NCBI GenBank assembly: GCA_016709005.1
Contig: JADJEU010000008.1
Location: forward strand, 102,151 to 166,150
Direction of reading: 5' to 3'
DNA from: Crocinitomicaceae bacterium
Lineage (GTDB): Bacteria > Bacteroidota > Bacteroidia > Flavobacteriales_D > Crocinitomicaceae
Length of the DNA: 64,000 bases
Part shown: positions 19,290-28,220 of the stretch, in pieces
Layout: each line of letters begins with the position of its first letter
Position numbering within the stretch: position 1 is the first letter of the stretch
Made by a program: the position numbers and the translations under genes
Notes under the pieces: model-generated
The model's database searches: none
The model's input: only the letters and a program-made list of their open reading frames with translations
What the model was told of the DNA's origin: nothing

Positions 19290-21476
19290 ATGCATTCACT
19301 TCACCGTATTTTCGTTGGTATTTTATTAACCATTTTAAGCACGAATCTGATTGCTCAGGTAAGTGTGCAAACCAATTTGGTTAATGCCGATAAAAACAGG
19401 CTGGCCTATAATTATTCAAAATCGCTTAAACTTTATAAAGAAGTATTGACAGTTGATGCGCAGAATACGCATGCTCTCGATGCAATCATTGACATCTACA
19501 TGTATGACTACGAATTGTATGATTCTGCCAAAGTTTATCTCGATCAGCGCATAAAAATTTTTAAACCTGACACGAATTATCTTGCCTATTACAAATATGC
19601 AGATTGTTTGCGCATGATGGAACAACACCAGGAGGCGCTCAAGTATTATTACCTCTATAAAACTTACGGACCTAAAAAAGGAAAAGTAAATCAGCAATTA
19701 ATCATTCGCATGAATGCCAATATTGCTTATTGCCAAAATGCCCTCACTAATCAGGAAGCTATTTACGAGCCTTACACCGTGGAGAACATGGGCTTTTTTA
19801 TCAATTCCATTGAGCGAGAATATACGCCGGTATTTATAGAATCTGACAGTTTGCTATTGTATAATGCCCGCTATAAAGATTATGATGCAGAGCTCATGTC
19901 TGAAGACAATAAATATTTTGAAAACATCTATTATTTTGATTTGATAGAAAGTGTTGCTTCCACATTTAATCCTGAAATCGATCAGAAAAATCACGTAGCT
20001 GTTGTAAGCCGGACTTACGGTGGTGATACAATTCTGGTCTGCTACAAAAATACATTATGGTTATCTTCTTTTGGGGCAGATCGTTTAAAGAGTTTAGTTT
20101 CGTTGCCGGTTCCTTTAAACGGATACTACTTTCAACCGCATGGAACTTTCTCTGGAGATAACAAAACATTTATTTTCAGTGCAAAAGCAGAACATGACAA
20201 TTTGGATTTGTATGTAAGTTATTTTGAAAACGGATCGTGGTCAATACCTGTTCCGCTGAGTCATCGAGTCAACTCAGGCTTTGATGAAGACGGTCCTTCT
20301 TTGAGTAAAGACGGCAATACACTTTATTTTTCTTCTAAAGGACACAACAGCTCAGGTGGATATGATTTTTATGTTTCTCACAAAGTGAAGGGTGAGTGGA
20401 CACCTCCGGTAAATATGGGATATCCAATGAATTCTGCAGGTGATGATATTTATATCACATGGTCTCAGGACGGGCGTGGCGGTTTCTTTTCATCGAATCG
20501 TTTTGGAGGTTTTGGTGGCATGGATATTTATTCATTCGAATTAGTAAAGAAAACGGTTATAGGAACAACAAAAGATAAAGATGGAAACATTCTTGCCGAT
20601 GCCAGTGTGATGATTAAAGATGATTCAACAGGTGTTGAGCTTCATGCTACTTCAGATGAAATGGGGCGCTTTTCTTTTTTGGTCGATCCTGAAATGAAAT
20701 TTTCATTGCTTGGAACAAAAGAAAAATATTTTGATGGAAAAAATAAAGTTGAAACTTTTGGTGAACAAGGAACGTTTGTTGCAGATCTGATTCTTGAAAA
20801 AGATCCGGGACTCTCTTTGTATCTTTTGGTGATTGACAAAGCAACCAATGAACCAATTGACAGCGTAAAAATTACCGTCACAGATAACATGACGGGCATG
20901 ACCGATTCAATTTTGACTTCTCTAACCGGAGATTATTTCAGGCCTCTTGCAGATAAAAAATTGAACGATCGAGGCAGTTATAATTTTTCAATTGAAAAGA
21001 AAGGCTACTTAAACAAGACGGTTACGTTTAATATTCTTTTTGATAAAGAGGGAAAATACAACGTGCATGAATATCTTGATGTAACTATTGAGAAAGTTGA
21101 AGTAGGACAGGATCTTTCCAAAATTGTTGAATTGAAACCAATTTATTTTGATCTTGGCAAGGCAACCATTCGCCCTGATGCAGCGATTGAACTTGATAAA
21201 ATTGTAAAAGTAATGAATGACAATCCAAACATGATTGTTGAATTAGGATCCCATACGGATTCACGTGGAAATGCAAAATCAAATCAAACACTTTCTGATA
21301 AGCGGGCTAAATCTTCTGCAGATTATATCAAGCAACGAATTACCAATCCTGAACGAATCAAAGGAGTGGGTTACGGAGAGTCCAAATTGAAAAATGACTG
21401 CGGCGATGGTGTTACTTGCCCTGAAGAAAAACATCAGGAGAACCGGCGCACAGAGTTCATCATTATTTCAATGTAA
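19290..21476 (+). CDS. PorE-like TPR / beta-propeller / OmpA outer membrane protein
   Basis: The preferred start is the ATG at 19290, which gives a signal peptide (MHSLHRIFVGILLTILSTNL); an upstream in-frame ATG at 19251 adds 13 unlikely residues. After TPR-like helices (about residues 25-150) come WD40-like PD40 repeats (GPSLSKDGNTLYFSSKGH, then FFSSNRFGGFGGMDIYSF), a carboxypeptidase regulatory-like domain (GTTKDKDGNILADASVMI) and a C-terminal OmpA domain (ELGSHTDSRGNAKSNQTLS). This order is that of PorE, a type IX secretion system protein that binds peptidoglycan. Many Bacteroidota carry several such proteins, so a T9SS role here is inference. Confidence 0.87.
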   Translation: MHSLHRIFVGILLTILSTNLIAQVSVQTNLVNADKNRLAYNYSKSLKLYKEVLTVDAQNTHALDAIIDIYMYDYELYDSAKVYLDQRIKIFKPDTNYLAYYKYADCLRMMEQHQEALKYYYLYKTYGPKKGKVNQQLIIRMNANIAYCQNALTNQEAIYEPYTVENMGFFINSIEREYTPVFIESDSLLLYNARYKDYDAELMSEDNKYFENIYYFDLIESVASTFNPEIDQKNHVAVVSRTYGGDTILVCYKNTLWLSSFGADRLKSLVSLPVPLNGYYFQPHGTFSGDNKTFIFSAKAEHDNLDLYVSYFENGSWSIPVPLSHRVNSGFDEDGPSLSKDGNTLYFSSKGHNSSGGYDFYVSHKVKGEWTPPVNMGYPMNSAGDDIYITWSQDGRGGFFSSNRFGGFGGMDIYSFELVKKTVIGTTKDKDGNILADASVMIKDDSTGVELHATSDEMGRFSFLVDPEMKFSLLGTKEKYFDGKNKVETFGEQGTFVADLILEKDPGLSLYLLVIDKATNEPIDSVKITVTDNMTGMTDSILTSLTGDYFRPLADKKLNDRGSYNFSIEKKGYLNKTVTFNILFDKEGKYNVHEYLDVTIEKVEVGQDLSKIVELKPIYFDLGKATIRPDAAIELDKIVKVMNDNPNMIVELGSHTDSRGNAKSNQTLSDKRAKSSADYIKQRITNPERIKGVGYGESKLKNDCGDGVTCPEEKHQENRRTEFIIISM

Positions 21477-21551
21477 TCAGCAGTTGTCAAATCTGATCTT
21501 TCTTGCTGCGATTATTATTGACTGATGGTCTATTATTATTTGAACCTTTCG

Positions 21552-21559
21552 TAGCTTTG
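21552..21559 (+). promoter_or_regulatory. Candidate -7 promoter element upstream of menB
   Basis: TAGCTTTG fits TAnnTTTG and lies 13 bases before the menB ATG. No good -33 TTTG is seen at the usual spacing. Confidence 0.4.
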
Positions 21560-21572
21560 AAAAAAAGAATTT

Positions 21573-22415
21573 ATGTCAGCCATTAATTGGAAAACCGCCA
21601 TCGAATTTGAAGACATCACTTATAAAAAGTGTGATGGAGTTGCTCGTATAGCATTCAATAGACCAGATGTCAGAAATGCCTTCAGACCAAAAACAACCGC
21701 CGAATTATACAAAGCATTTTATGATGCTCAGGAAGATACTTCGATTGGTGTAGTTTTGCTTTCAGGTGAAGGACCTTCTTCAAAAGATGGAATCTGGTCT
21801 TTCTGCAGTGGTGGGGATCAAAAAGCAAGAGGTCATCAAGGTTATGTAGGCGAAGATGGTATGCATCGGTTGAATATTTTAGAAGTACAGCGCTTGATTC
21901 GATTTATGCCTAAAGTGGTGATTGCGGTTGTGCCAGGCTGGGCAGTTGGTGGTGGTCATAGTTTACATGTGGTTTGTGATCTCACACTTGCAAGTAAAGA
22001 GCACGCAATTTTCAAACAGACCGATGCAGATGTAACGAGTTTTGACGGGGGCTATGGTTCAGCCTATCTTGCTAAAATGGTTGGTCAGAAAAAAGCAAGA
22101 GAAATATTTTTCTTAGGTAGAAATTATTCGGCTCAAGATGCTTTTGATATGGGCATGGTAAACGCAGTTGTTCCACACTCAGAACTAGAAGATACAGCCT
22201 ATCAATGGGCGCAGGAAATTCTTGAAAAATCTCCTACATCAATCAAGATGCTCAAGTTTGCAATGAACCTCACCGATGATGGAATGGTTGGCCAACAAGT
22301 TTTTGCCGGTGAAGCTACTCGCCTTGCGTACATGACTGAAGAAGCCAAAGAAGGCAGAAATGCTTTTCTTGAAAAACGCAAACCGAATTTTAAGAATATA
22401 AAGTGGATTCCGTAA
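21573..22415 (+). CDS. menB: 1,4-dihydroxy-2-naphthoyl-CoA synthase
   Basis: This crotonase-fold enzyme closes the second ring in menaquinone synthesis. The 280-residue protein shows the MenB hallmarks: FNRPDVRNAFRPKTTAEL, GIWSFCSGGDQKARG, VPGWAVGGGHSLHVVCDLTL, SFDGGYGSAYLAKMVGQKKA and GMVNAVVPHSELE. The C-terminal EGRNAFLEKRKPNF is also typical. No other men gene is beside it. A palindromic repeat region follows. Confidence 0.95.
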   Translation: MSAINWKTAIEFEDITYKKCDGVARIAFNRPDVRNAFRPKTTAELYKAFYDAQEDTSIGVVLLSGEGPSSKDGIWSFCSGGDQKARGHQGYVGEDGMHRLNILEVQRLIRFMPKVVIAVVPGWAVGGGHSLHVVCDLTLASKEHAIFKQTDADVTSFDGGYGSAYLAKMVGQKKAREIFFLGRNYSAQDAFDMGMVNAVVPHSELEDTAYQWAQEILEKSPTSIKMLKFAMNLTDDGMVGQQVFAGEATRLAYMTEEAKEGRNAFLEKRKPNFKNIKWIP

Positions 22416-22478
22416 GGAAGGGAAATTCCAAATCACAAATTCAAAATTCCAAATCACAGTTTTTTTGGAACGCAAATT

Positions 22479-22679
22479 GGTTACTTCGGCTTCGCTCAGT
22501 AACCGGAGTCTAGACCGAAGTGTAAGACACTTATATTTATCTTTTTTGTTCTAAGCATCTTCTCCCGGTTGCGGACCACTTAAGGCCGACGAATCCGAAA
22601 GAATCTCATTTTGTTCAGAATAAAAAATCAGACGTTAAACCAAAATCCAAAACCGGTGGCTGAGCGGAGCCGAAGCCAC
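22479..22679. repeat. Palindromic intergenic repeats downstream of menB
   Basis: GGTTACT (22479-22485) pairs with AGTAACC about 12 bases later, with TCGGCTTCGCTC as the loop. A second unit near 22654 pairs GTGGCT with AGCCAC around GAGCGGAGCCGA. Both resemble the units between rpsO and pnp (GGTCACT / AGTGACC, GGTGGCT / AGCCACC with GGAG or CGAAG in the loop). They lie between the convergent menB and 22682 genes and may act as transcription ends or mobile palindromes. Confidence 0.6.
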
Positions 22680-22681
22680 AT

Positions 22682-24523
22682 CTACTTAAACTTAATCACC
22701 TCAATCTCCTGTGCGTTTTTCAATAATCTCACCCAAATAACCGAACCATCTGCCATTTTAATTAAGTTACTTCCATCACGATTGATGGGGCTGTCAGGCA
22801 TTTTATAATCAGTGCGCTTTTCTTGAGCGTAGAACGAATTTAAATCTTCAATGATACTTTGTCTGCCGCCGCGTTCATCTAACATCAGGTATCTGTCATT
22901 AAACGTGTATCGGCCAGATTGCTTGTCATATTTTGCTTCTGAATAGACAAGTAAAAGTTCCGTTCCTAAATCAACCAACTTTGGATTTACTTCTTCAATT
23001 TTATCCGTTTTGGTGATTTGTTTTACAATTAATTCTTTGCTGTCCAATGAACATTTTACTAAAAATAAATCGTTGTGACCGCGGTTAACAGAATTTTCAT
23101 TTGACTCAATCGTAGCTTTAGCGCCTTGTTCAGTTTCAATCATGATATACATGAAATTGTTGTAGATGAGCGGCTCGCTGATATGGGTGTCAGAAACATA
23201 ATTGTCACCCGGGTTTCCGTCTATCTTATAAAGCAGATGATGGTAGAATGAAGTGGTATCATTATCAGTAGAATCTTTTGCAATTGAGATATCTACTTTT
23301 GATAAACAAACACCACGCGGATAGGAATCGCCCAAACTTAACAGGTATGCATTTTTAGCATCATGCGTGCTGGTTTGCGCAAAACAGTGTGAAACGTGAA
23401 ACATATCTTCGTTTCCTTTTTTAAGAATTCCATTTTCAGGTGAAAAGGTTTTGTATGCACCAGACTGAAGTACTTGCATATCCGGCCAGCGCTTTTCAGA
23501 ATTCATATAGATGATTCCAAACGTGTCTGCAATTTCTAAACAAACATTATCTCTTGAATAATAATCGAAAACCTGATTGTTAGGGAATTTGACATCATTC
23601 TTTTTAAAGACTACCTGTGACAATTCCACATCACCGTTGTGATTGTGTTTGTTGAGGTAGAGACTTGGATAAATATCAAAACTCAACATGTTGTAATCGG
23701 TTGATGAGAGTGAAAAGAATCCCTTTTCAGAGATTGCAATATCATGAATGATTTTATCGTGGTGTGCCTTACTCACAATTTCACATTTTGAATTGAACTT
23801 AAAAATTTCAGAGCCTTCAGAATGTGCAAAGACAACTACAAATCCATTGTCAGGTGTAGCCTGCACAACCGGATTATTAAAATCAGTAGACATAAAATGC
23901 GGCAGCTTAATAGCATAATGTTCTGTGCGGTTAATCAGTTCACCTTTTTGCACGATAGGATCATGGGCCGGTGGCACCGGTGGATTGTATTTTGCGGTCA
24001 CTAAAATGGAATCTAAATTTTGTTGTGCTTTTAAAAAAGTTTCGGCAGCGTACATTGATTTGATAGAGACCAGGAATAAACCAGTTTGATTAATCGTGTA
24101 CAACAAAGTGAGTTTGCGCATTCCTTTGTCATATTCTATTACGGCGTTGCTGAACGATTTACGCATAAACTCATTGGACGTAGTTTGAAAACGTGTGATG
24201 TCATAATTCTTCATCTCTTTGCTCTGTGCAAACGCAGGCTTGAAAAAAGTCTCAAAGCCTTCGTAGATGTCTACTTTATGACATTCTCTGAATTCAAAAA
24301 GTACATTGTCTAATTTGAAAGAGTATGAATAATAGTAAGCAGCGCTATCTAAACGCAAACGATTCCATGCATAGGTGCTGATTCCGTCAGTCGTGACCAT
24401 TACTTTGTTTCCAGAAGCGGCAGCATTGGGCACCGTAAATGTTACGGTAGATAAAGTGACATCTGTTCCCTGGGCAACAATGAAAAAGGACGAGAGAAAA
24501 AGGAGGGATAGTATAAATCGCAT
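22682..24523 (-). CDS. Exported protein of unknown function
   Basis: The 613-residue protein has a signal peptide (MRFILSLLFLSSFFIVAQGT). The body is rich in beta-strand-like segments with repeated stretches such as GFVVVFAHSEGSEIFKFN, TELLLVYSEAKYD and DGSVIWVRLL, which would fit a beta-propeller, but I recognise no named family. There is no obvious T9SS C-terminal sorting domain; the last residues are NAQEIEVIKFK. It lies 51 bases downstream of aroK on the same strand. Function unknown. Confidence 0.85.
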   Translation of the reverse strand: MRFILSLLFLSSFFIVAQGTDVTLSTVTFTVPNAAASGNKVMVTTDGISTYAWNRLRLDSAAYYYSYSFKLDNVLFEFRECHKVDIYEGFETFFKPAFAQSKEMKNYDITRFQTTSNEFMRKSFSNAVIEYDKGMRKLTLLYTINQTGLFLVSIKSMYAAETFLKAQQNLDSILVTAKYNPPVPPAHDPIVQKGELINRTEHYAIKLPHFMSTDFNNPVVQATPDNGFVVVFAHSEGSEIFKFNSKCEIVSKAHHDKIIHDIAISEKGFFSLSSTDYNMLSFDIYPSLYLNKHNHNGDVELSQVVFKKNDVKFPNNQVFDYYSRDNVCLEIADTFGIIYMNSEKRWPDMQVLQSGAYKTFSPENGILKKGNEDMFHVSHCFAQTSTHDAKNAYLLSLGDSYPRGVCLSKVDISIAKDSTDNDTTSFYHHLLYKIDGNPGDNYVSDTHISEPLIYNNFMYIMIETEQGAKATIESNENSVNRGHNDLFLVKCSLDSKELIVKQITKTDKIEEVNPKLVDLGTELLLVYSEAKYDKQSGRYTFNDRYLMLDERGGRQSIIEDLNSFYAQEKRTDYKMPDSPINRDGSNLIKMADGSVIWVRLLKNAQEIEVIKFK

Positions 24524-24574
24524 GCTTTGCTGTAAAAGGTTGTTTCGTAAATATAACAGATTATCGCATTCATT

Positions 24575-25087
24575 TTATTTTTGAAGAGCATTAACCAACT
24601 CGTCCAATTTTTGACTGTTAAAATCTGCTACGTTGACTTCAACGTCTGAAAGTTTGTAGACTGGCAAACGCTCAGAAAGTTTTTGTGCAATATAGTTTTT
24701 CAGATTTTCCTGACTGTGAATATAATTTTCAAGAAGGGGTCGGGCTTGTTTGGCGTTGAAGAGACGGTTTGATAGTATTTCCGGATTAACATCTAAAAAA
24801 ACAGTCTTGCCTTTTGCTTTCATGAGTTCAATATTATTATGAAAGCAGGGCGTTCCGCCTCCTGTAGAGATAACGGTTTTTGGCTGATTAAATTTTTTAA
24901 GCCATTCTGATTCAAGCGCTCTGAAGTAATTTTCTCCGTGCTCTTTAAAAATCTGTGCAATTGATTTTTGTTGTTCACTTTCAATTTCACGATCCATATC
25001 CAGGAAAGCATAACCAAGTTTATTAGCCAGTTTTTTGCCAATGGTTGATTTTCCGCTTCCCATGAAGCCAATTAAAAAAATGTTCAT
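24575..25087 (-). CDS. aroK: Shikimate kinase
   Basis: It phosphorylates shikimate in the aromatic amino acid pathway. The ATG at 25087 gives MNIFLIGFMGSGKSTIGKKL with the Walker A P-loop at residues 8-16, the position normal for the family; an upstream non-ATG start at 25105 is unlikely. Further motifs are FLDMDREIE, the shikimate-binding VISTGGGTPCF and the LID region LFNAKQARPLL. About 170 residues is the usual size. Confidence 0.95.
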   Translation of the reverse strand: MNIFLIGFMGSGKSTIGKKLANKLGYAFLDMDREIESEQQKSIAQIFKEHGENYFRALESEWLKKFNQPKTVISTGGGTPCFHNNIELMKAKGKTVFLDVNPEILSNRLFNAKQARPLLENYIHSQENLKNYIAQKLSERLPVYKLSDVEVNVADFNSQKLDELVNALQK

Positions 25088-25159
25088 GCTCAAAAATAGG
25101 GACAAGCAATTTGAGATTGAGACTGTTTGAAGAAAATTCGGCTTTTTTTATAAAATGTG

Positions 25160-25189
25160 TTGCAGAATAAAATAAACACTCTATATTTG
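25160..25189 (+). promoter_or_regulatory. Promoter of the tRNA-Lys gene
   Basis: TATATTTG (25182-25189) matches the -7 consensus TAnnTTTG. TTG (25160-25162) lies 19 bases upstream, the normal spacing for a Bacteroidota -33 element. The tRNA 5' end is 17 bases downstream. Confidence 0.7.
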
Positions 25190-25206
25190 CACCCGCAATC
25201 GAGCAA

Positions 25207-25279
25207 GATTCCGTAGCTCAGCAGGTAGAGCATCTCCCTTTTAAGGAGAGGGTCCTGGGTTCGAATCCCAGCGGGATCA
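25207..25279 (+). tRNA. tRNA-Lys (anticodon TTT)
   Basis: The 73-nt gene folds as a cloverleaf. The acceptor arms are GATTCCG and CGGGATC with one G-T pair. The anticodon stem is TCTCC/GGAGA with loop CTTTTAA (anticodon TTT at 25240-25242). The T arm contains GGTTCGAATCC. No CCA is encoded. A terminator follows immediately. Confidence 0.97.
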
Positions 25280-25287
25280 CTAAAATT

Positions 25288-25321
25288 GTCCGTTCACGTA
25301 AAGTGTACGGACTTTTTTTTT
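25288..25321 (+). terminator. Terminator after tRNA-Lys
   Basis: GTCCGT (25288-25293) pairs with ACGGAC (25307-25312), with an additional CAC/GTG pairing inside, and nine T residues follow. Confidence 0.88.
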
Positions 25322-25456
25322 GGATTTAAACCGCAGTTCAAAAGACAAAGCCTTATCTTCGGAACTGAATCCAGGTTCGTAATGAAGGTCTGATCCAACC
25401 AAATTGAAGATCATACGTAATTAAGAACAAGTACATTTAATAAATTGTTGCTCCAT

Positions 25457-25891
25457 ATGAAATTAGTAAATTCAATTCTCGTCACACTTAGTTTAATTGT
25501 TGTGCTTTCATCATGTCACAAAGAAGGATGCACGGATACAATGGCTGATAATTATGATGCTGATGCAACCACTGAAAATTTCACCTGCAGTTACAGTGGT
25601 AATTTGATTTTCTGGAGTACCATTGCCACGCGCGATTCATTGATCAATCTTGGTCATACCATGTTGCGTTTTGAATTGGAAGGAGCGCTTGTGGATTCGA
25701 TGGCTACTGCATCATTCTCTGCAAGTTCAGGTGATTGCAACTCGGCTGGAGCTAAAACAATTTCAAGAACAATGGTTGGCAACACGGAGCGTACTTATAA
25801 ATACCGCGTGAAAGGAAATGGTTTTGTAACAGTCTATGAAGGTTTTGTCACCGTTGAAGCTGACGACTGCGCAGCAGTTAAATTCTGGTAG
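25457..25891 (+). CDS. Small lipoprotein of unknown function
   Basis: Starting at the ATG 25457, the 144-residue protein has a lipoprotein signal (MKLVNSILVTLSLIVVLSSC, Cys at residue 20). Next comes GCTDTMADNYDADATTENF, the Cys/Asn/Tyr/Asp motif that is very common in Bacteroidota surface lipoproteins and looks like a calcium-binding or repeat-cap element. The rest is unrecognised. A TTG start at 25445 is possible but adds only four residues. Confidence 0.8.
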   Translation: MKLVNSILVTLSLIVVLSSCHKEGCTDTMADNYDADATTENFTCSYSGNLIFWSTIATRDSLINLGHTMLRFELEGALVDSMATASFSASSGDCNSAGAKTISRTMVGNTERTYKYRVKGNGFVTVYEGFVTVEADDCAAVKFW

Positions 25892-25945
25892 AAAATTTTC
25901 TCACGGCCTTTTTATTTTCTTTGCTGTTTTTCACGGATTAAATTT

Positions 25946-25953
25946 TACTTTTG
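25946..25953 (+). promoter_or_regulatory. Candidate -7 element for tRNA-Leu
   Basis: TACTTTTG fits TAnnTTTG and lies 58 bases before the tRNA. A TTTG (25920-25923) is 22 bases upstream of it, slightly longer than the usual spacing. Confidence 0.5.
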
Positions 25954-26011
25954 CACCGCATCAAACGAGATGCGTTGTTAGTATCTGAATTCAGTAAATC
26001 GATACTATATT

Positions 26012-26094
26012 GCCCAAGTGCTGAAATTGGTAGACAGGCCAGCTTGAGGGGCTGGTGCACTATGTGTGTAGGGGTTCGAGTCCCCTCTTGGGCA
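26012..26094 (+). tRNA. tRNA-Leu (anticodon GAG)
   Basis: The 83-nt gene has acceptor arms GCCCAAG and CTTGGGC, an anticodon stem CCAGC/GCTGG with loop TTGAGGG (anticodon GAG), a long variable arm typical of class II tRNAs, and a T arm GGGGTTCGAGTCCCC. No CCA is encoded. Confidence 0.96.
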
Positions 26095-26181
26095 CATCTA
26101 AGAAAGAAGAAACGAATGTGCAGCGAATCTTAGTATGCTGCATAAAGTTTAAAGTCAATCTAGACTTTTTCTCATTTTTAA

Positions 26182-26748
26182 TTACCTTCTTGCTTTAGTT
26201 TGTTCAGAAATTTTTGGATTGAATTCTACAAAATTCTTTCCCATTTTTTGAGCAAGATCTTCTGCAAACGCAACAGCTTTAGCCTTTGAATCACATGTTT
26301 TAATCAGTATTTTCTTTCGGTGATTGGCGCTAAGAAGATAAACTTCATTCTTGCTCACGTCCATATCTGTACCAATGCCACCTGTTCTTGAATTTGCAAC
26401 GCTTTGTGTTTTCCCTATTTTTAATACACAAAGATCAGGCAGCAACAAGCTGGATTCCCATTTCCCTGATTTGATTCCAAATACAGAGCCATACTCACGG
26501 ATATAATTATTGGAAAGAGAAATTTCAGTTCCAAATTTAGAAGTCAACGCAAAAAGCGCTATCAAAGTAATCACTGGTCCGACAAAAAGTCCAGGACCAC
26601 CTGTGATCATCGCAAATATTCCAAATACTGCGAGTAATCCGGAAACAAAACGAGTAGCAGGTCCAAAACTAAACCCATTGCTAATGGAGATATCTGCTTT
26701 TGAATTAGAGATATGATCGTTATCGACCAGTTGATCGTTCTTGCTCAT
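26182..26748 (-). CDS. Small membrane protein of unknown function
   Basis: The 188-residue protein has a polar N-terminus, then two closely spaced hydrophobic segments (ATRFVSGLLAVFGIFAMIT and GLFVGPVITLIALFALTS), and a soluble C-terminal half. That half (YIREYGSVFGIKSGKWESS, VYLLSANHRKKILIKT) looks like the PH-like domain found after two helices in other bacterial membrane proteins, but this is an impression and not a firm family call. Function unknown. Confidence 0.75.
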   Translation of the reverse strand: MSKNDQLVDNDHISNSKADISISNGFSFGPATRFVSGLLAVFGIFAMITGGPGLFVGPVITLIALFALTSKFGTEISLSNNYIREYGSVFGIKSGKWESSLLLPDLCVLKIGKTQSVANSRTGGIGTDMDVSKNEVYLLSANHRKKILIKTCDSKAKAVAFAEDLAQKMGKNFVEFNPKISEQTKARR

Positions 26749-26779
26749 TTTTTTTTCTTAAAGATATAATAAAGAGCAC

Positions 26780-26812
26780 AAAAAAAACCGAAGCCTAATT
26801 AAAAGCTCCGGT
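26780..26812 (-). terminator. Terminator downstream of the small rhodanese gene
   Basis: On the minus strand ACCGGAGC (26812-26805) pairs with GCTTCGGT (26794-26787) with one mismatch, and is followed by a run of T. Confidence 0.72.
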
Positions 26813-26944
26813 CGGTATTCCAGTTAGTAGGTTGGTTTTTAGTTGTTGTTGTTGTGTATAAGCTACTGGATCTTTGTAATCTTTAAACAGATTTCTCTGC
26901 CTTGGTTTCTTGTTCTGGAATAGTACACGATGCTCCACCACTTT

Positions 26945-27238
26945 TTAAAGTGAAGTCCAGCCTCCGCCGTTTTCAACTTGAATGCCGTGTTTTTGTAAGA
27001 TAGATTTTGCCTGACTGCTTCTCATACCGCTTGCACAACAAACTACAATCGGTTTGTTCAGCGCTTTGATTTTTTTTGCTTCTGATTCAATTCTATCCAG
27101 CGGAATGTTTTTAGATCCTCTGTAATTACCTCCTTTAAATTCTTGTGGTGAGCGAACGTCAATTACGACTGCTCCTTTTGAAATTAGTTCGCGGACATTT
27201 GATTTGCCGCCTCCCATTAAGTTTGAAAAAAATCCCAT
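26945..27238 (-). CDS. Small rhodanese-like protein
   Basis: The ATG at 27238 gives a 97-residue single rhodanese domain (MGFFSNLMGGGKSNVRELIS at the N-terminus). It contains VIDVRSPQEFKGGNYRGSKN and the active-site loop VVCCASGMRSSQAK, with Cys followed by a six-residue loop, so it should be able to carry a persulfide. There is no signal peptide, so it is cytoplasmic. The frame ends after GGGWTSL. In another frame KSGGASCTIPEQETKAEKSV follows to a stop at 26883, and one extra T would join it. That tail may be the true C-terminus or chance. Confidence 0.85.
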   Translation of the reverse strand: MGFFSNLMGGGKSNVRELISKGAVVIDVRSPQEFKGGNYRGSKNIPLDRIESEAKKIKALNKPIVVCCASGMRSSQAKSILQKHGIQVENGGGWTSL

Positions 27239-27310
27239 ATCATTTTGTATTAGTTGATACAAAGGTCAGGACTAGTTTTAAGCTGAACTGTGATTAATGT
27301 TACACGACTG

Positions 27311-28048
27311 CTATTGAAAGCATTCACAGGCGTTTGGTGAGATGTCTGCAATCCTTGAACGATTTTCACCAATGATATACGTGATATAATATTCAGTGCC
27401 TCTGATCTTTCCTTTCATCACGTATTCAGGATTTGGATTTAAGCGTGGTCGTGAACGCGTCACATCAAAATTGCCAGTCTTATGGAACTCCATTATTTCT
27501 TTTTCAGTCAATCCCAAACAATCCATCTGGCATTCAGCTAAGTTCAGAATTCTCAATTCGTGTGATTCAATAATGATTCGCACATCTTCATCCGGAATAG
27601 GAACAGGATGTTTTAATTTATTGGACAGGAGCGAGGTACAATTTTTTTGCGCTTCATAACTAAAGTTGATTACTTCAGAAATACTGTCATAGAGCGCATA
27701 GGTCACTGAAAACGCATGTTCACCTTTTTCACCTTCAATGAGGTATTTTTTCGGGTATTGATCCGTAACACTTTCAGAAAGATTCACATCACCAGCATCA
27801 TTGAGCAACGCGTAAATATCTGCATTGGTAACACCTGCACAGGTCATCACTTCATGCAAACTATCACCAATTAAAATTTCTTTTTCTGCAATCATATTTT
27901 TAACACGATTGCCTGGCAGCCATGAACAACCGCGGTTACCAAAAATCATAAACATGATTACGAGCCCAATTAAAAAGCCGATGATATAATATTTAAGCCT
28001 AGTTTTGAAGCGATCCACAATAGAAAAATTTGGTGCGAATTTAATCAT
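27311..28048 (-). CDS. Membrane-anchored protein of unknown function
   Basis: The start at 28048 (MIKFAPNFSIVDRF) is preferred because the upstream in-frame extension to 28132 translates the palindromic repeat region and looks non-coding. From this start the protein is 245 residues, with one membrane helix near residues 20-40 (YYIIGFLIGLVIMFMIF), and the rest probably lies in the periplasm. The body has several Cys residues (NRGCSW, VMTCAG, NACECFQ) but no recognised domain. Confidence 0.72.
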   Translation of the reverse strand: MIKFAPNFSIVDRFKTRLKYYIIGFLIGLVIMFMIFGNRGCSWLPGNRVKNMIAEKEILIGDSLHEVMTCAGVTNADIYALLNDAGDVNLSESVTDQYPKKYLIEGEKGEHAFSVTYALYDSISEVINFSYEAQKNCTSLLSNKLKHPVPIPDEDVRIIIESHELRILNLAECQMDCLGLTEKEIMEFHKTGNFDVTRSRPRLNPNPEYVMKGKIRGTEYYITYIIGENRSRIADISPNACECFQ

Positions 28049-28061
28049 TATTCCTTCGCAC

Positions 28062-28152
28062 GGGATGGGCTCGCCCCATCCCATTATGTAATGCCCAGTT
28101 GCCCAGATCCATGATCCATCAAAAAATCGCACGGGAGGGCTCGCCCCCTCCG
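28062..28152. repeat. Two GC-rich hairpin repeats upstream of hisS
   Basis: GGGATGGG (28062-28069) pairs with CCCATCCC (28075-28082). GGAGGG (28134-28139) pairs with CCCTCC (28146-28151). Both are preceded by CGCACGG and have CTCGC in the loop, so they are two copies of one repeat about 70 bases apart. They lie between divergent genes and are strikingly GC-rich for this genome. Confidence 0.65.
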
Positions 28153-28194
28153 TTTGGCAATGCGCCTATCCCAGCCCAATCATCAAAAAAATCA

Positions 28195-28202
28195 TACCTT
28201 TG
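28195..28202 (+). promoter_or_regulatory. Candidate -7 promoter element of hisS
   Basis: TACCTTTG matches TAnnTTTG and lies 18 bases before the preferred ATG of hisS. No clear -33 TTTG is present. Confidence 0.45.
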
Positions 28203-28220
28203 CCTCAACACAGACAAAGC

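Noticed and set aside
28049..28132. N-terminal extension of the 27311 gene
   Set aside because: The extension lies inside the GC-rich hairpin repeats and has no signal-like or conserved features.
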